Shown in pieces: positions 1 to 11,155 of a stretch of 64,000 nucleotides of DNA. The stretch is taken from assembly GCA_002335605.1 (NCBI GenBank), contig BEDY01000008.1, positions 372,001-436,000 on the forward strand, written 5' to 3'. The position numbers and the translations under genes are program-made. How positions within the stretch are numbered: position 1 is the stretch's first letter; each line of letters opens with the position of its first letter. The stretch comes from Prillingera fragicola (taxonomy: Eukaryota > Basidiomycota > Tremellomycetes > Trichosporonales > Trichosporonaceae). The notes beneath the pieces were generated by a model. That model searched no databases and was not told where the DNA came from. It saw nothing but the letters and a program-made list of their open reading frames with translations.

Positions 1-3000
1 GGCCGCCTGCGATACTTGAATCTCAAGGGCAACGCGCTGACTGTCATTCCTCCAGCGGTACGTATACAATATGCTATGGTCGCTGACGGCAGCTCTTGGA
101 AATGGCTAGTCTTGAGATCCTCGACTTGTCGAAGAACTCGATCAAAGAGTGGCCAGAATCTCCGCGCCGCTTGAACAAGCTCAAAGTGCTGTCGCTCTCG
201 AGCAACCGTCTCACTGATCTGCCGACTTATCTCGTCGAGTTCACGCAACTCAAGGTGTTCAAGGTTGACCATAACCCTCTACAGTGGCCGGTGAGTCTTC
301 CAATCGAGATCAAGAGTCATGCTGATGGGAAGCCACGAGACATTCTCGGACCACTTGTGCAGAGCGATCCACCAAAGCACCGCGGCGGTGGTGAACACGA
401 GCGCGACAAGTCGCAGCGAGAGCAGGATCTGCGGCCGTGGATCGAGGGCTTGAAAAGGTGGCTTCAGGAGAAGATTGACGAGGAGAAGATTGACGAGGAC
501 GGAGGCAAGCTTGCGGAGCCCGAGCCTGAGCCCGAGCCCGAGCCCGAGCCCATCAGGATCATTGACGAGGAGGACGCGTACCTGGCATCAGAGGAGGAGG
601 GCGAGCGGGCCCCGAAACAAAATGGGTTCCCGTGGGTTGCTGCGGCTCAGAATCTGCAGTTCCAAGTCTACCAACGCGACCCGGATCCCGACCGCTCGAT
701 GTCGTCTCCAGCTATAACACCCCCTCTGGCATTCTCTCCGTCTACCCCATCTACTACCGAAGCGCCAGGTGCCGTTGTCATGCAGCAACCAACTGGTGCC
801 GTTTCAGCAGGCCACAATCGAGGCGCGAGTTACACCGTCACACAAAGGCACAGCGGCAGCCTGGCAGCCAAAAAGTCGCTTCCCGACCTCAGGCAGAGCC
901 ACGCCAAGATTATCGAAGAGCGCCGCGGCGAGGCAATGGACGAGATACGGCCCCTCGGACTCGGTATTGGCCACCCACGGAGCAAGCCACGGATGATGCG
1001 CGATGAGGGCCTGAACAAGAACTTGCCTCGGCGGCCAATTGCAGCTGCCGCCGATATCGTGCAGCACGAGAGCCAGGAGGGCCCAACAATCGACGAGTCG
1101 CGCAACTCCTACTTTCGCCGCTTGAGCATGCTACCGCCATCGACGATTAGCAAGGCCGTCTCTCCGGCCATGCTCATGTTTGTTGACGCGATTCGTGGAT
1201 TGCTCTTTGCTCTGTCGCAGCTGCACTCGGCGTTGAAACAGTACCTCAACTTTGCGGTGAGCGACCGTGTCGCTGGCGTCTTTGCGCGTGTCTTGGAGCC
1301 TGCGAGCACCTATCTGACAAACCTCATCAACGCGTTGGATCGCTTCGACTCGACGTCACGTCGTGGCGCACCTCCTGTGTCGGCCGTTCGTAATGTTGTC
1401 GATGCGGCCAAGGAGAGCATTGCCGTGTTCGGCAAGATTGTCGCCGTGCTCCGTCTGCAGACTCCAGCGTTCAAGGACGCCGACGTGCGCTACACGCGTC
1501 AGTTGTTGTTGAGCATCTACGGCGGCATGGCTGAGATTGCGTGTTCGTGGAAGTCGATGGCGCCACTCTTTGTCGAGATGCGCCGCCTGCTCGCGCCTGA
1601 TCGTCCACCACAGGCGACCTCGATGTCAAAGTCGAGCTCGCAGAATGGCCGCATGCCATTCTCACCTATACCGGAAAAGCAAGAGCTCAGCTCCCCGGAG
1701 CGTCCGCGAGGTCCTGGTCCTTCCAACCTTGGACCGGGTGCCATGCCGCCACCTGGTACTTCACCGCGGGCCAAGAGCCGCCGCCACGCTGGCTCGTTTT
1801 CGACCCAAGATCTCGAACGCGGTATGCTCATGGGCAATGGTTCACCTGGCGCACCGCCCCGTCCTATTGGCTCTGGATCGGACGCGTCAAGGACAATCCA
1901 TGAGCATGACCCTAGTGCCACCGCCAAGGTGGCAGGGTACCCGTTGTCGAGTGAGCCGGAACCTCTGGAGCCCGTCATGCCGGCGAACTTTTCGCAGCCC
2001 CCGTCTCGCTCTGGTCATGTTCAAACGTCGTCAGCGGGGTCGTCGTATCTTTCGGCCCCATCTGCGCCGGCAAATGGCACCAATCGCAACCTCTCTGTTG
2101 ACGTCAGACCGCCAACCCCAGCATCGGCCACGCTGTTTGATGAGGACCTGTTGGACGTCATTGAGACAGCCACAGAAGTTGCGTTTAATGTCTGGCTGCG
2201 CCTAGCCGAGGACATCGGCGCCTCGAATGCGCCGTATGCTCACGGCAAGAGCGACTCAATCAGCAGTACTGGATCTGGCCGCCTTGGTCCCCTGACGCCG
2301 CTCGACTCGCGTCGCCCTCCTACGATTCCGCCGCGTGCATACACTGAGCTCGTGCACTCTCTTTCGACAGCCGAGCATGTCACGACCACCCTCCGCGAGT
2401 CTCTCATGGGTTTACGTGCCAACCCGTTCGGCTACTCGCACTCGTCGCTGCCTGACAATGCCCAAGCCTTCATCAAGACTGTCGTCAAAGTGTCGGAGAT
2501 GATAAAGAAGCTGTCGGGTAACCACAGCTTTGCTTTACCAGTCCGCCAGAGCTTGAGTCAGCTCACGCAGGCGACACGCGAGTGCGCCATTCTCATTCAG
2601 GTCTCTTCTCTCCGCCCAACCCAGTCCACGCCCGCTCTCGTCCCACCAAGTGAGTACGGTAGCAGCGTGCACGGCAGCGCACCCAGCTCTGCCCACGGAC
2701 ACGGCAGTGGCACCATTGGTATGAGCCCCATCACCTCCACATCGGCACACGAGCACGGGCACTATCCCGGCCTCTCGAACGGCGGCCACAGCAACGGCGG
2801 CAACAGCAGCCACTCTGGTGCGCACTCCACTCCTAGCGTACAAGGTTACACTGTCCCCTCGTACCCTACGCCAGTGACAAACTTCAACTCGTACGCTTCG
2901 CCCATGACGTACTCGGCGTCTGCAAACTCGGCCTTTGGCTACGCGCTAGGTCACGCGAATGGGGCGGGCAGCTCGTCCTCCATCGGCCCCTCGCCTGCGC

Positions 3001-3152
3001 CGCCTACCGCGCCTGGATCCGGGGCTATGAGCTCGAACGAGGACTTGAGCACTGTGCCGGGGAGTAATGGGCTGCGCGGGCTGCATCTACCCACGAGGTT
3101 GAGGAGGCAGGGGAGGGGGTTGACGCCGGGAGTGCCCGTTGGGCGGGCTTAG
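1..3152 (+). CDS. SOG2: SOG2-like leucine-rich repeat protein of the RAM pathway, 5' truncated
   Basis: The gene enters from the left edge. Exon 1..57 is in frame and already inside a leucine-rich repeat; a 35-nt intron (58..92) follows and one exon runs from 93 to the TAG at 3150-3152. The N-terminal part has about three LRR units (LxxLxLSxNxL pattern) over the first ~90 visible codons. Then come an acidic Pro-Glu repeat near 520-555 and long Ser/Pro/Gly-rich linkers. Two helical, better-conserved blocks lie around 1100-1560 and 2100-2600. LRR plus this helical region is the layout of fungal Sog2, a scaffold in the RAM (Cbk1/Kic1/Mob2/Tao3) network for polarity and cell separation. The tail is rich in Ser, Gly and His. 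It converges on the K+ channel gene with 250 bp between stops. The Sog2 name rests on architecture and recalled family features; the start lies outside the window. Confidence 0.8.
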
Positions 3153-3402
3153 GGAGTGGGCCATAGTAGTGGAGAAGAGGAGGAGAGGAAAGATGGAGGA
3201 GGATGTACTAGGGAGAACGAGAGGATGTGCGGTGACATCGAAGCACGAGCGTCGCGGAAGCGAGCTGGCGCCGTAGCTCGCCAAGCAAGAGCAGATAGAA
3301 GCCACGGCGTACATCTTTAAAGCACAGGTGTATGCCGGTAAACTGTACTATGCTACAACTATTATACTACACCGCCAACCAATGACTACTGACGACGCCA
3401 GG

Positions 3403-6400
3403 CTAGACTGCCCCCACGGGCTTCTCATTCATTTCCTCCTCGCTGTCCTTCTTCACGTGCTGTGCATGACAGGTCACCTTGTCACCCAGGCCCCGCTCCT
3501 CCAACCTCTGGTGCCACAGCTGATCGTCCGGTGCCGAGGCCTTGGAACGGTGCGAGGCGCGCGAGTGCGGGCGAATCTGGTCGTCATCCTCGTCACTGTG
3601 CCCGCCACGGCTGTGGCTCTTCCTGTGCCGGCCGTGGTGGGAGCCGTGGCGCGATTTCTTGCTCGACTTCTTCTCATCGTCCTTGCTGCTCCTCTTGTCC
3701 TTTGATTTCTCCTTGCGGGCCTCATCTGCCGCTTTTTCCTTTTCGTCCTCCTTTCGATCCTCCTCGGCCTGCTGATGGAAACCGTGGACAAACTCGCGCT
3801 TGCCCTCGATCCACGCCGCGAGGCGCCCACGGGGGCCTTTCTTCTTGAGCTCCTTTTCGGGGTCGACAATCTTGTGTCCATCCTCGCCACCGTGGTCGTC
3901 CGCGGCCAACGAGTCCTTGCCGGTGGCGGCATTGGCGGCGGCATTGGCGGCGGCTTTGGCTGAGTCTTTGGCAGTAACACTTGCGTTAGACTTGAGACGC
4001 TCACGCCGCCGCTTGCGGTCGTCATGCCCAGCACGTCGGACATGGTCGCGCAAGCGACGTCGGTGATACGGCTCCTCGACATCGCCGCCGCGGCCATACG
4101 TCAAATCCTCGCTGCGTGCCTCGTCGCAGTCGCTGTTGTCGCCAGTCTGGTGCCAGCGCTCAAAGCGGCGCAGGTCCTCGCCGTCCAGTCGCAGGAGCGT
4201 CGAGGACAGGACAAGTACCTCGGCGAATGTAGAGCGATAGCGACGCACGCGGGTCAGCATGTCTTGGTCGTTGCTCTCATCTGCGTCGAGGAGGACGGCG
4301 CGGCGGTGTGCAGCCTCCTCGCGGTCCTTGTTGACTCGCTCGAGTTCGGCGCGATAAGCCGCCCCGGGATCGATCCCCTGGTCGTAGAGCAGGAACGCAT
4401 CTCGGATTTGCACTTTTGTCAGCTCTGCCCTCTGCTGCAAACTCACAGTTACGATCAGCCAACAACAACGTGCACGCAAGGTCCTTGTCCATGGAATCGA
4501 TGAGCATCTGCCTTCCCTGGGCCTCTAGGCGAGTAACGCGGTCCACAAGCTCTTTGAGGAGCTGAAACTGCACCCTCCCAGCAGCATAGTCACGGTCTTC
4601 GGTCTGTGCAACAGGTGGAGGCTGCTTCTTCTTGCCGTCCTGGCCCCAGCTCGCACCAACACCACGCAGATGCGGTCCCGCACTCGGCTGGGCAGGCGCA
4701 GAGTTTGTACTGAAATTGGCGCTCGAGTCCGACTCGGCGCCCGAGTCTGTCCCGCCCCGGAGACCAGAGGTACCCTCCGTGTCGGCGTCGGCAGAGGACT
4801 CGTCCCCAGAGGTCACGTCGGACATCTCAGTCTCGTCACCGCCGGGCGCGACGTGGTCGCCCTGCGGCCTTCGACGAGCACGTGGGCCGCGCCGGGGTCG
4901 TCGGCCCTTGGCAGGTCCCTTTTCCGGGTCCGTGATCTCGGGACAGCCCAGAGTCTCGACTACGGCGTCGTGCGTGTCGGGCGAGTTGAGAAGGTCGGCA
5001 ATGACCTTTTCGTCGTTCGGGGTTACTTCGGAGCCTCGGCGGGGGCGGCCTTGCTTGGCCTCCTCTTGCTCTTGCTCGTCGGCCGTGTGAATTGCCTCTT
5101 GGTACTCGGCGTCCATCGCCTTGGCATCCGACGAGTCGGTATCGGGGTCATGACCGTCCAACTGAGCAGCCGCAGCGATCTCGTCTATGGTGTGTGCCGA
5201 GGCCTCGTCGCCTTGCTTCTCCGAGTATCCTATAGGCGACGAATAGCTGCTGGTTCCCACAGCAGTATTTGTGCCACTCCCGGTCCATCCGTTTGGTTGC
5301 TGCCCGCGCTGGCTCTTGGAGTTACGACCCACGCGGCCGCTGACAGCAGAAGAGGTGTGTGACGCCGGAGTGGCCGGCCTTGAAGCCCCTCCAGCGTGAA
5401 CCGGCTGGTCCTCGTTGAACGCCAGCGCGCCGCCCTTCTTCTCACCAGTGAGCTCCATGTACCTGTGCCGCACATCGTCCCACGTCTCGTGCGCACGCAG
5501 AATAAAGTGTGAGTGTGGGGCAAACACTTCGGGATCACGACGGCGTTCCTTTTCAAAACGCGCTTGAGTGAACTGGTGCTCGGTCCAGGTATACAACTGA
5601 TTTGTTAGGTCTGGTCCAAGCTGAGGCGACTCACGATTCCGCTGACTGTCTGTGTAACGAAATTTGTCACCACTGGCACGGCCATGAGCGCATAGACAAT
5701 CCAGATGACGCGTCCAGCGGGTGTAACAGGGGAATAATCGCCAAAGCCAATGGTGAGCGAGAGGACCATGACTCCGTACAGTGCGTTGCCATAGCCCCAT
5801 CCTTCGACGCCGTGAAAGATTGCCGCGCCAACGACCCAGAAAGATGCTAGGAAGAAGCCCGACAGCAGTAGGTCATAGCCTTGAACCAGTCTGATGTCAG
5901 AACAGGGCAAAAAAGCAAAAGACTCACGATTGCTGCCTTAGATTGATCTTGTGGATCAACGACATCTCGTCAATCAATGTCGCGTACGGTTTGAGCTTCA
6001 GTGCCTCGCGGTGCATGGCCACGCTGGTACGTTTGCGCCATCGTTTGCGCCTTTGCTCCGAGCGTGTCGAAATGAAATCAATAATGATCGACACTTCATT
6101 GGCGAGTTGGCTTATAGTGAGGACGCTAAACACAAAGACGAGCACCTTGCCCGCTGCTGTGGTGGCAACGAGGTCACCGTAACCGATGGTAAGCGCTGTT
6201 TGGACCGAAAAGTAGATAGAATCAAGATAGTTCCAGCCCTCCAGCTGATTGAAGGCGAGGGCTTGTAGACCAAGAATGACGGTGAGGAGCGTGACTGAGA
6301 GCATAAACTTGCGCCCGGTGAGACGCAGGTCCTCTCTTTCGTCGTCTGGATGGCCAAAGGCAAACACATAGTGAAATCCAAGGGCAAAGGAGATGATGCC

Positions 6401-7197
6401 AGACATGATGACCGACACGACAGCACACCAGAATGCCTCGGCGTACGACATTCCGACAATGTGGTAGACGCGGTAGCCATAGTATGAGACATTGACCAGG
6501 GCAATGATGAGCTTACCCAGCCAGAAGACGAGTGAAAGGCTGGCAAGATCAGCGGTTGACGTCAGGAGCAAGGTGGTAGCAGTGTGGAGCGCTCCACCCC
6601 TTATAGCGCCTGGCACAGACTACTCACCTGACAAACCGTCGCCACAGAGCCTTCTTGTAAGAGAAGCGGATGACGAGCAGGACATTGGCGATGACGTTGA
6701 GCGCAACACCAACTGCGGAAAGAGCAGTGCAGCCTTTAGGATCCTTTTGCTTCTGGCCATCAATGGTGTACCATGGTTGCTACGCTGTCAGCACTGCACA
6801 CCGCGATGAGCAACAGGACCAGCGGACCGCGGGGCAACGAGTGGACGCGCTCCACCGACACCGACGTGCCGCTAGCCGCGCCTGTCAAGCTGCCAACACA
6901 GCGACTAACGGTCAATCCCGGGATATCCATGAGCGTCGAGCATGGAGCGATAATGGCAGCGAACAGTGGGCAGTATCGGGCAAAATTACGAGCATTCTTG
7001 AGCTCTCGTGGCAACAAGGCTGTCGCCTTACGCCGCCAGCCGCCTTTGAAGAACTTGTGCACTGTGACCTCTTCCCGCCGGCCGGCGTCCTCATGTATCG
7101 CGCGGTCAGCAGACGAGATGGAAGGCGTCCCCGCCTTCTCGCCCGTACTCGCCATGGCGGCGGTGTGTTGCGTTTGGGCCGTTGCGTCGGTGGCCAT
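3403..7197 (-). CDS. TOK1: TOK1-type outward-rectifying two-pore K+ channel with very long C-terminal tail
   Basis: Six exons: 7197..6910, 6779..6628, 6539..5928, 5890..5635, 5596..4447 and 4400..3403. Introns have GTTAGT or GTGAGT donors and CTGAC/CTAAC branch points. The total is 3456 nt, 1151 residues. Two pore loops carry K+ filter sequences, TIGYGD near residue 266 and TIGFGDYSP near residue 399. Several hydrophobic segments precede them, as in the 8-TM, 2-pore fungal TOK family, which releases K+ across the plasma membrane. The early segment (CPLFAAIIAPCSTLMDIPGL) is a membrane helix. After about residue 440 the protein is a hydrophilic tail of roughly 700 residues, rich in Asp/Glu, Lys/Arg and His. 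It has short coiled-coil-like parts (LLKELVDRVTRLEAQ) and Ala- and Lys-rich runs. The recalled yeast TOK1 is about 690 residues, so this tail is unusually long. The function call is strong; the role of the tail is unknown. Confidence 0.88.
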
Positions 7198-7899
7198 GGT
7201 TGTTGTTGTCCAGGAGGTGTGATGGAGGGGAGCCTGGGAGGCTGTCGTCGCTTATATTCTGGCGTGCATGTGTGCGGCTGCTACTGCAGAAGGAGTCGTT
7301 GTGGGGTAAGGTGTAAACGTAAAAGTGCAGTGTGCACAGGTGAGGTTGACAAGCAAGTGAAACGTAAGAGTCGAGATGTGACAGGAAATCAAGAGATGTG
7401 CTTTTGAGCTTTGGTGCTTAATTTGGCTGGAATGACGCGCCCCAGAGTGGCCCGTCTTCCTTGCGGGCCACTCTGGGAACAGACTGACCCTCAGCATGCT
7501 CTGGCTGCTCTTTCGTGTCGCGTGACGGCACATCTCTGCGCTGTGCATCGCCGCTCCACTGTAAGGCCGTTCCTTGCGACCGGCTCTCTAGGTAGGCGCG
7601 ACTGTTTGTCGCGTGTCAGTCACCTTTTCGGGTGCGTTAGAGTGAGAGTTTGTTTACCGCACCGGCTGCACCTGGACTTGGCCACCCACCCCTCAGTAGT
7701 TGCAGATCTTCCGGCCCTGTTCTGGCCACCGAAGCCCGCTCGCCGCTCTGCCTCTCGCCGCCCAACACAAGGCCGGACAAGTGTGATGACGTATGTTATT
7801 ATGATGATCGGCCATCGGGCGACAACGTCGGCGTATCCCTAAAAAGTGTAAAGAGTCTGCCAACAGATGTATAGTAGTCTTGACTCTTCAACCCAAGCA
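7198..7899. promoter_or_regulatory. Divergent intergenic region between TOK1 and the Sfk1-family gene
   Basis: No supported gene lies in these 702 bp between two divergent starts. It should hold both promoters. The only clear structure is the inverted repeat at 7441-7477, reported separately. The half near 7,600-7,780 is C/T-rich, as seen upstream of many fungal starts. Confidence 0.5.
7441..7477. repeat. Perfect 14-bp inverted repeat
   Basis: CCCAGAGTGGCCCG at 7441-7454 is matched by its exact reverse complement at 7464-7477, with a 9-nt spacer. It could form a strong hairpin in RNA or be a dimer-binding operator. It sits about 245 bp upstream of the channel gene start and 420 bp upstream of the divergent gene. 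Confidence 0.8.
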
Positions 7900-9211
7900 A
7901 TGAGCACAATGAGCACAGATAACACAGCGATCAACACGCCCGTGTCTGCTCACGGACAGCACCACGTCGAGAGCACGGGCGAAAAGCTTGCCCGGCGTAC
8001 AAGCAGGCTCCCATTGCACCTCAACACGCGAACCCTTACGTCGCATGTGTGTGAGTGGAAATGAGTGCGATTCATGGTCCCTTGGGCTCACGCTTCAAGT
8101 CTATGGGCCCTATGTCTTCATCCCAATCATCACCACCTGCGCATGGCTCTCGGGAATTCTTGCGCTGCTAGCTATCTGGGTGCGCGACGGCAAGCCGCAA
8201 TACGCGGCAAAGGAGGCCGATGTTGTTTTCATCTCCAACGTCGCGGGTAAACACAAGGTCAGTCACTTACCGATGATCAAGCTGACGTTTGCAGAATGTC
8301 TTTATACCCATGACATGCATTACCGCTGGGTGAGTGCTGGCGACGGCGCTGTGACCTGTTCTGACCGTTCAATAGCGGGTTCGTCCTCACGCTTCTTGCA
8401 GAGCGCTGGCTGCGACACCAAGACCGGCTTCCGACAGACGTTCGCAAGCGCGAGAAGATTCTCCGTTCGTGCTGGCTTGCTGAATACTGCTGACGTTGCA
8501 GACTGGGGTGCCATCTTCTTTGCCGCAGCAGGAGGAGCCGGCCTTATCGCCCTGTCAATCGTGCGTCGCCGAAGTGACCAACCATTTCACTGACCATTTC
8601 GCAGATGGACAATTACAATCACGGCACCGTGCACTGGTCCATGACATGTGTGTTTGTCGTTGGTACGGCTCTGTCGGCAATCTTCCAGACTGGCGAAGTT
8701 GTAAGTTTTGAGTATGGTTGCCAAAGCTGACAAGCAGTGGTCGTTGCACAAGGACCATCCTGACCGCAAGTCGCTGCTCCGCAACTCGATCATCAAGGTC
8801 ATTGTCGTCATATTCGCCGTCGCCGGTGCCGTTGCCTTTGCGGTTCTTTACGGCGTCGTAAGTTTCTTTGCTTTACTGCAATACTAACAATTACAGTGCC
8901 GAGGATCCCGGGCTGCCCACAAGAACCGCTCCGCCGAGCAATGCAACCGCATCACATCCGGCGCAGCAGCAATGGAGTGGACGATTGCGTTCATCTTGGT
9001 CTTCTTCTTCCTCTCGCTTGTCGCCGACCTGTGGCCCGCAGGCAAGTCGAGCCCGCGATACATGTCCCGCCTCGCCGCTTGGCAGGAACGCCACGAGCCA
9101 GCGGGTCTCAAGCACGACTTTACCGGTCGCCGCGCGTTCCGCGACCCCGAGGCTTTGCAGCGCTGGCATACCGCCGAGTCGCAGCAGGGTGAGCGGCCCA
9201 CTGTGGTGTGA
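7900..9211 (+). CDS. Frag1/DRAM/Sfk1-family multi-pass membrane protein
   Basis: Eight short exons: 7900..8050, 8100..8257, 8295..8329, 8376..8464, 8502..8560, 8605..8700, 8738..8857 and 8897..9211. They sum to 1023 nt (340 residues). An in-frame ATG at 7867 would add 11 residues. About six hydrophobic segments are visible, starting with FIPIITTCAWLSG and ending with WTIAFILVFFFLSLVADLW. The block IxNVAGKHKNVFI and the DNYNHGTVHWS segment match the recalled layout of the Frag1/DRAM/Sfk1 (Cwh43 N-terminal) family. In yeast Sfk1 is a plasma-membrane protein linked to phosphoinositide signalling and lipid asymmetry; animal DRAM acts in autophagy. Which of these applies here cannot be read from sequence. 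The C-terminus is a ~65-residue hydrophilic cytosolic tail. Introns are 37-49 nt with CTGAC or CTAAC branch points. Confidence 0.78.
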
Positions 9212-9509
9212 GTGGCCGTGATAGATTTACCACCATGGGTCATCCCTGGCTCAAGGTGGCGTATAGAGTTTGATTGTAGCAACACACGTATGTAGATTGA
9301 CTAAAATATATCTCCAACGATGAACACTGTAGAATGGAGAAGCATGGAGGCCGGCAGCTGTCAACGGCGTCCTTGTGCCCCCGAGAGACCGAGTGGCGTC
9401 GCAAGACCCGAGCTGAGATAAATACGTATAAATGCGCCCAAGACCTCCTGGCGATGCGCACAAGCTTACACGATGCAAAATGCATAATAATACACGCTCT
9501 CTCAACACC

Positions 9510-10634
9510 CTAGCCTATCTCCTTCCTGAGCTCCCGAACGCGCTCCTCTGCAACGCTCCACGCCTCATCCAAGACCTCGGCTCCACTCTTGCCAACAACC
9601 CCTCCAAGACCGTCATGCCTCACTGACCGTGTATGTCCGCGCTCGTCGAGCACAATACTGATCGTAGTCTGCAGGAGCGGGGACTCGAACGCCGTCGGGT
9701 CCGGTAACAGGTGAGAGGACTGGAAGATGCCAAAGGAGCATGAGAGTGGCAGCGGGCCGAGGGGGAGAGGGACGGTCTTGGAGGCATCGCAGGTCGTTTG
9801 GAGGGTTTCATCGCTGTATGTTGCGGTGGGCAAGCGGGCTTGTTCCGTTAACACAAAAAATGGTTGAAGAGCTTACTATTCCGCAAAGCTGCCATGACTG
9901 CGAGCACGGCCGCGTCGTACGCGTTGCCGTCGTAGTTGATGCAGACGACGTCAATGTAGATGGCCCAGACGGCTTTGCCGGGCGCGATGACGAGAGACGT
10001 GGGGGGAAGAGTGCGGGAGCTGGAATGTTAGCTGCCTTTCTTTGGTGCAGTAAGCAGCACGCACGAGACAATCAGGTCGTTGAGACGGTTCGACAGCGTC
10101 TGGGCTTCATCACTCGGGGGACCAGGCTTGAACTTTGGCGAACACAGTGCCGGCAAGTCAATGTTGGGAACTGTAACGTCAGGTTTCTATCTCCTTGCTC
10201 TTATTGTACTCTCGTGCGCTCAACTCACCAACAAAACCCTCGTCCGGCGCCGCCCCGCTCGGCTCAGCAATCTCAGCCTTGACACCGCACACCATCGTGG
10301 TGTCGCCCATGCGCACGAGGGCGGAGCCGTCAGCGGTCGCAATTGAGCCTGCGAATGTCAGTAATGAAATCCAGCGGATCAAAGACAAACCAGTGTTGAC
10401 GCTCACGCCACGCCAGGCGCCAGCCTTGCGCCCATCAGGCCGGTAGCCCTTGTTGAGGAAGCGGAGAAGGTACTGCTCCGGGTGCAGGCGCTGAAAGACG
10501 GTCGCCGCAGCAGCGGTTGACGCTGAAGTTGAGGCGGATGCCTGGGTTTGGGCTACTGCTGTGGCCATATTGCTGAAGCTCGTTTGGAGGTTGTTGCTGG
10601 TTGCGTGTTCAAGGTTGTGGAAGGACTTGGACAT
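9510..10634 (-). CDS. RRP43: Exosome complex subunit RRP43 (RNase PH-like ring)
   Basis: Five exons: 10634..10391, 10348..10229, 10170..10065, 10019..9877 and 9838..9510. They total 942 nt, 313 residues. Residues after about 45 give the RNase PH-fold signature of EXOSC8/Rrp43: FQRLHPEQYLLRFL, then GYRPDGR, GSIATADGSALVRMG, NIDLPALCSPKFKPGPPSDE and DVVCINYDGNAYDAA. The protein is part of the catalytically inert six-subunit ring of the RNA exosome, which processes and degrades RNA in nucleus and cytoplasm. The first ~40 residues are Ser/Thr/Ala/Gln-rich. A second ATG at codon 23 (10568) gives MATAVAQTQ and may be the true start. The 3' end faces that of the Sfk1-family gene, 298 bp away. The order of motifs separates it from Rrp42 and Rrp45. 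Confidence 0.9.
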
Positions 10635-11155
10635 CGAGATTCAACATTTCGTCACAATGATATTATCCGAGCCTCCCACTTAGGGTGGGCAGCCGCTCTG
10701 TTGAAGTGGAGTAGGCTGTCAACAAGCATGGCTTGTGCATGTTGACTCTTTAGTGGCAAGTAGCAAGCAGTACGGGTGCAAGAGTAATTTAATGTTCAAT
10801 TTTTATGAGGGGCATTCATGAGGGGCACTCATAGTGACGGAGGTGCCGTGACGACATGCAAGACATGTTGGGGCTTCAACTTCATTCACCTTCCACACAG
10901 GCCTTCGCAACAATATCAGTCAACCTGAAGACCGCAACATTTGCTTTTAGTGGTTTAGATTTTGGTGGACATCATCTTCACAAGTTATACAGTGTGAACC
11001 ACGGATCCCCGCGGACGACGTCTTGAGTGACACATGTTTAATTCAATTAATTATTATTCATCAACTTAGCCATCCTAGCACGCGCCACGTTCGCCACTTG
11101 CTACAGGAACGCACCAAGATGCCTCCACCATGCAATGCACTAGTATACAACATTT
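10635..11155. promoter_or_regulatory. Intergenic region upstream of RRP43
   Basis: Between the RRP43 start and the MPE1 stop, both on the minus strand. No gene is supported. A 13-bp unit ATGAGGGGCATTC at 10805-10817 is repeated in tandem with one change at 10818-10830. The stretch around 11,035-11,065 is AT-rich (AATTCAATTAATTATTATTC) and probably belongs to the MPE1 3' end. Confidence 0.4.
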
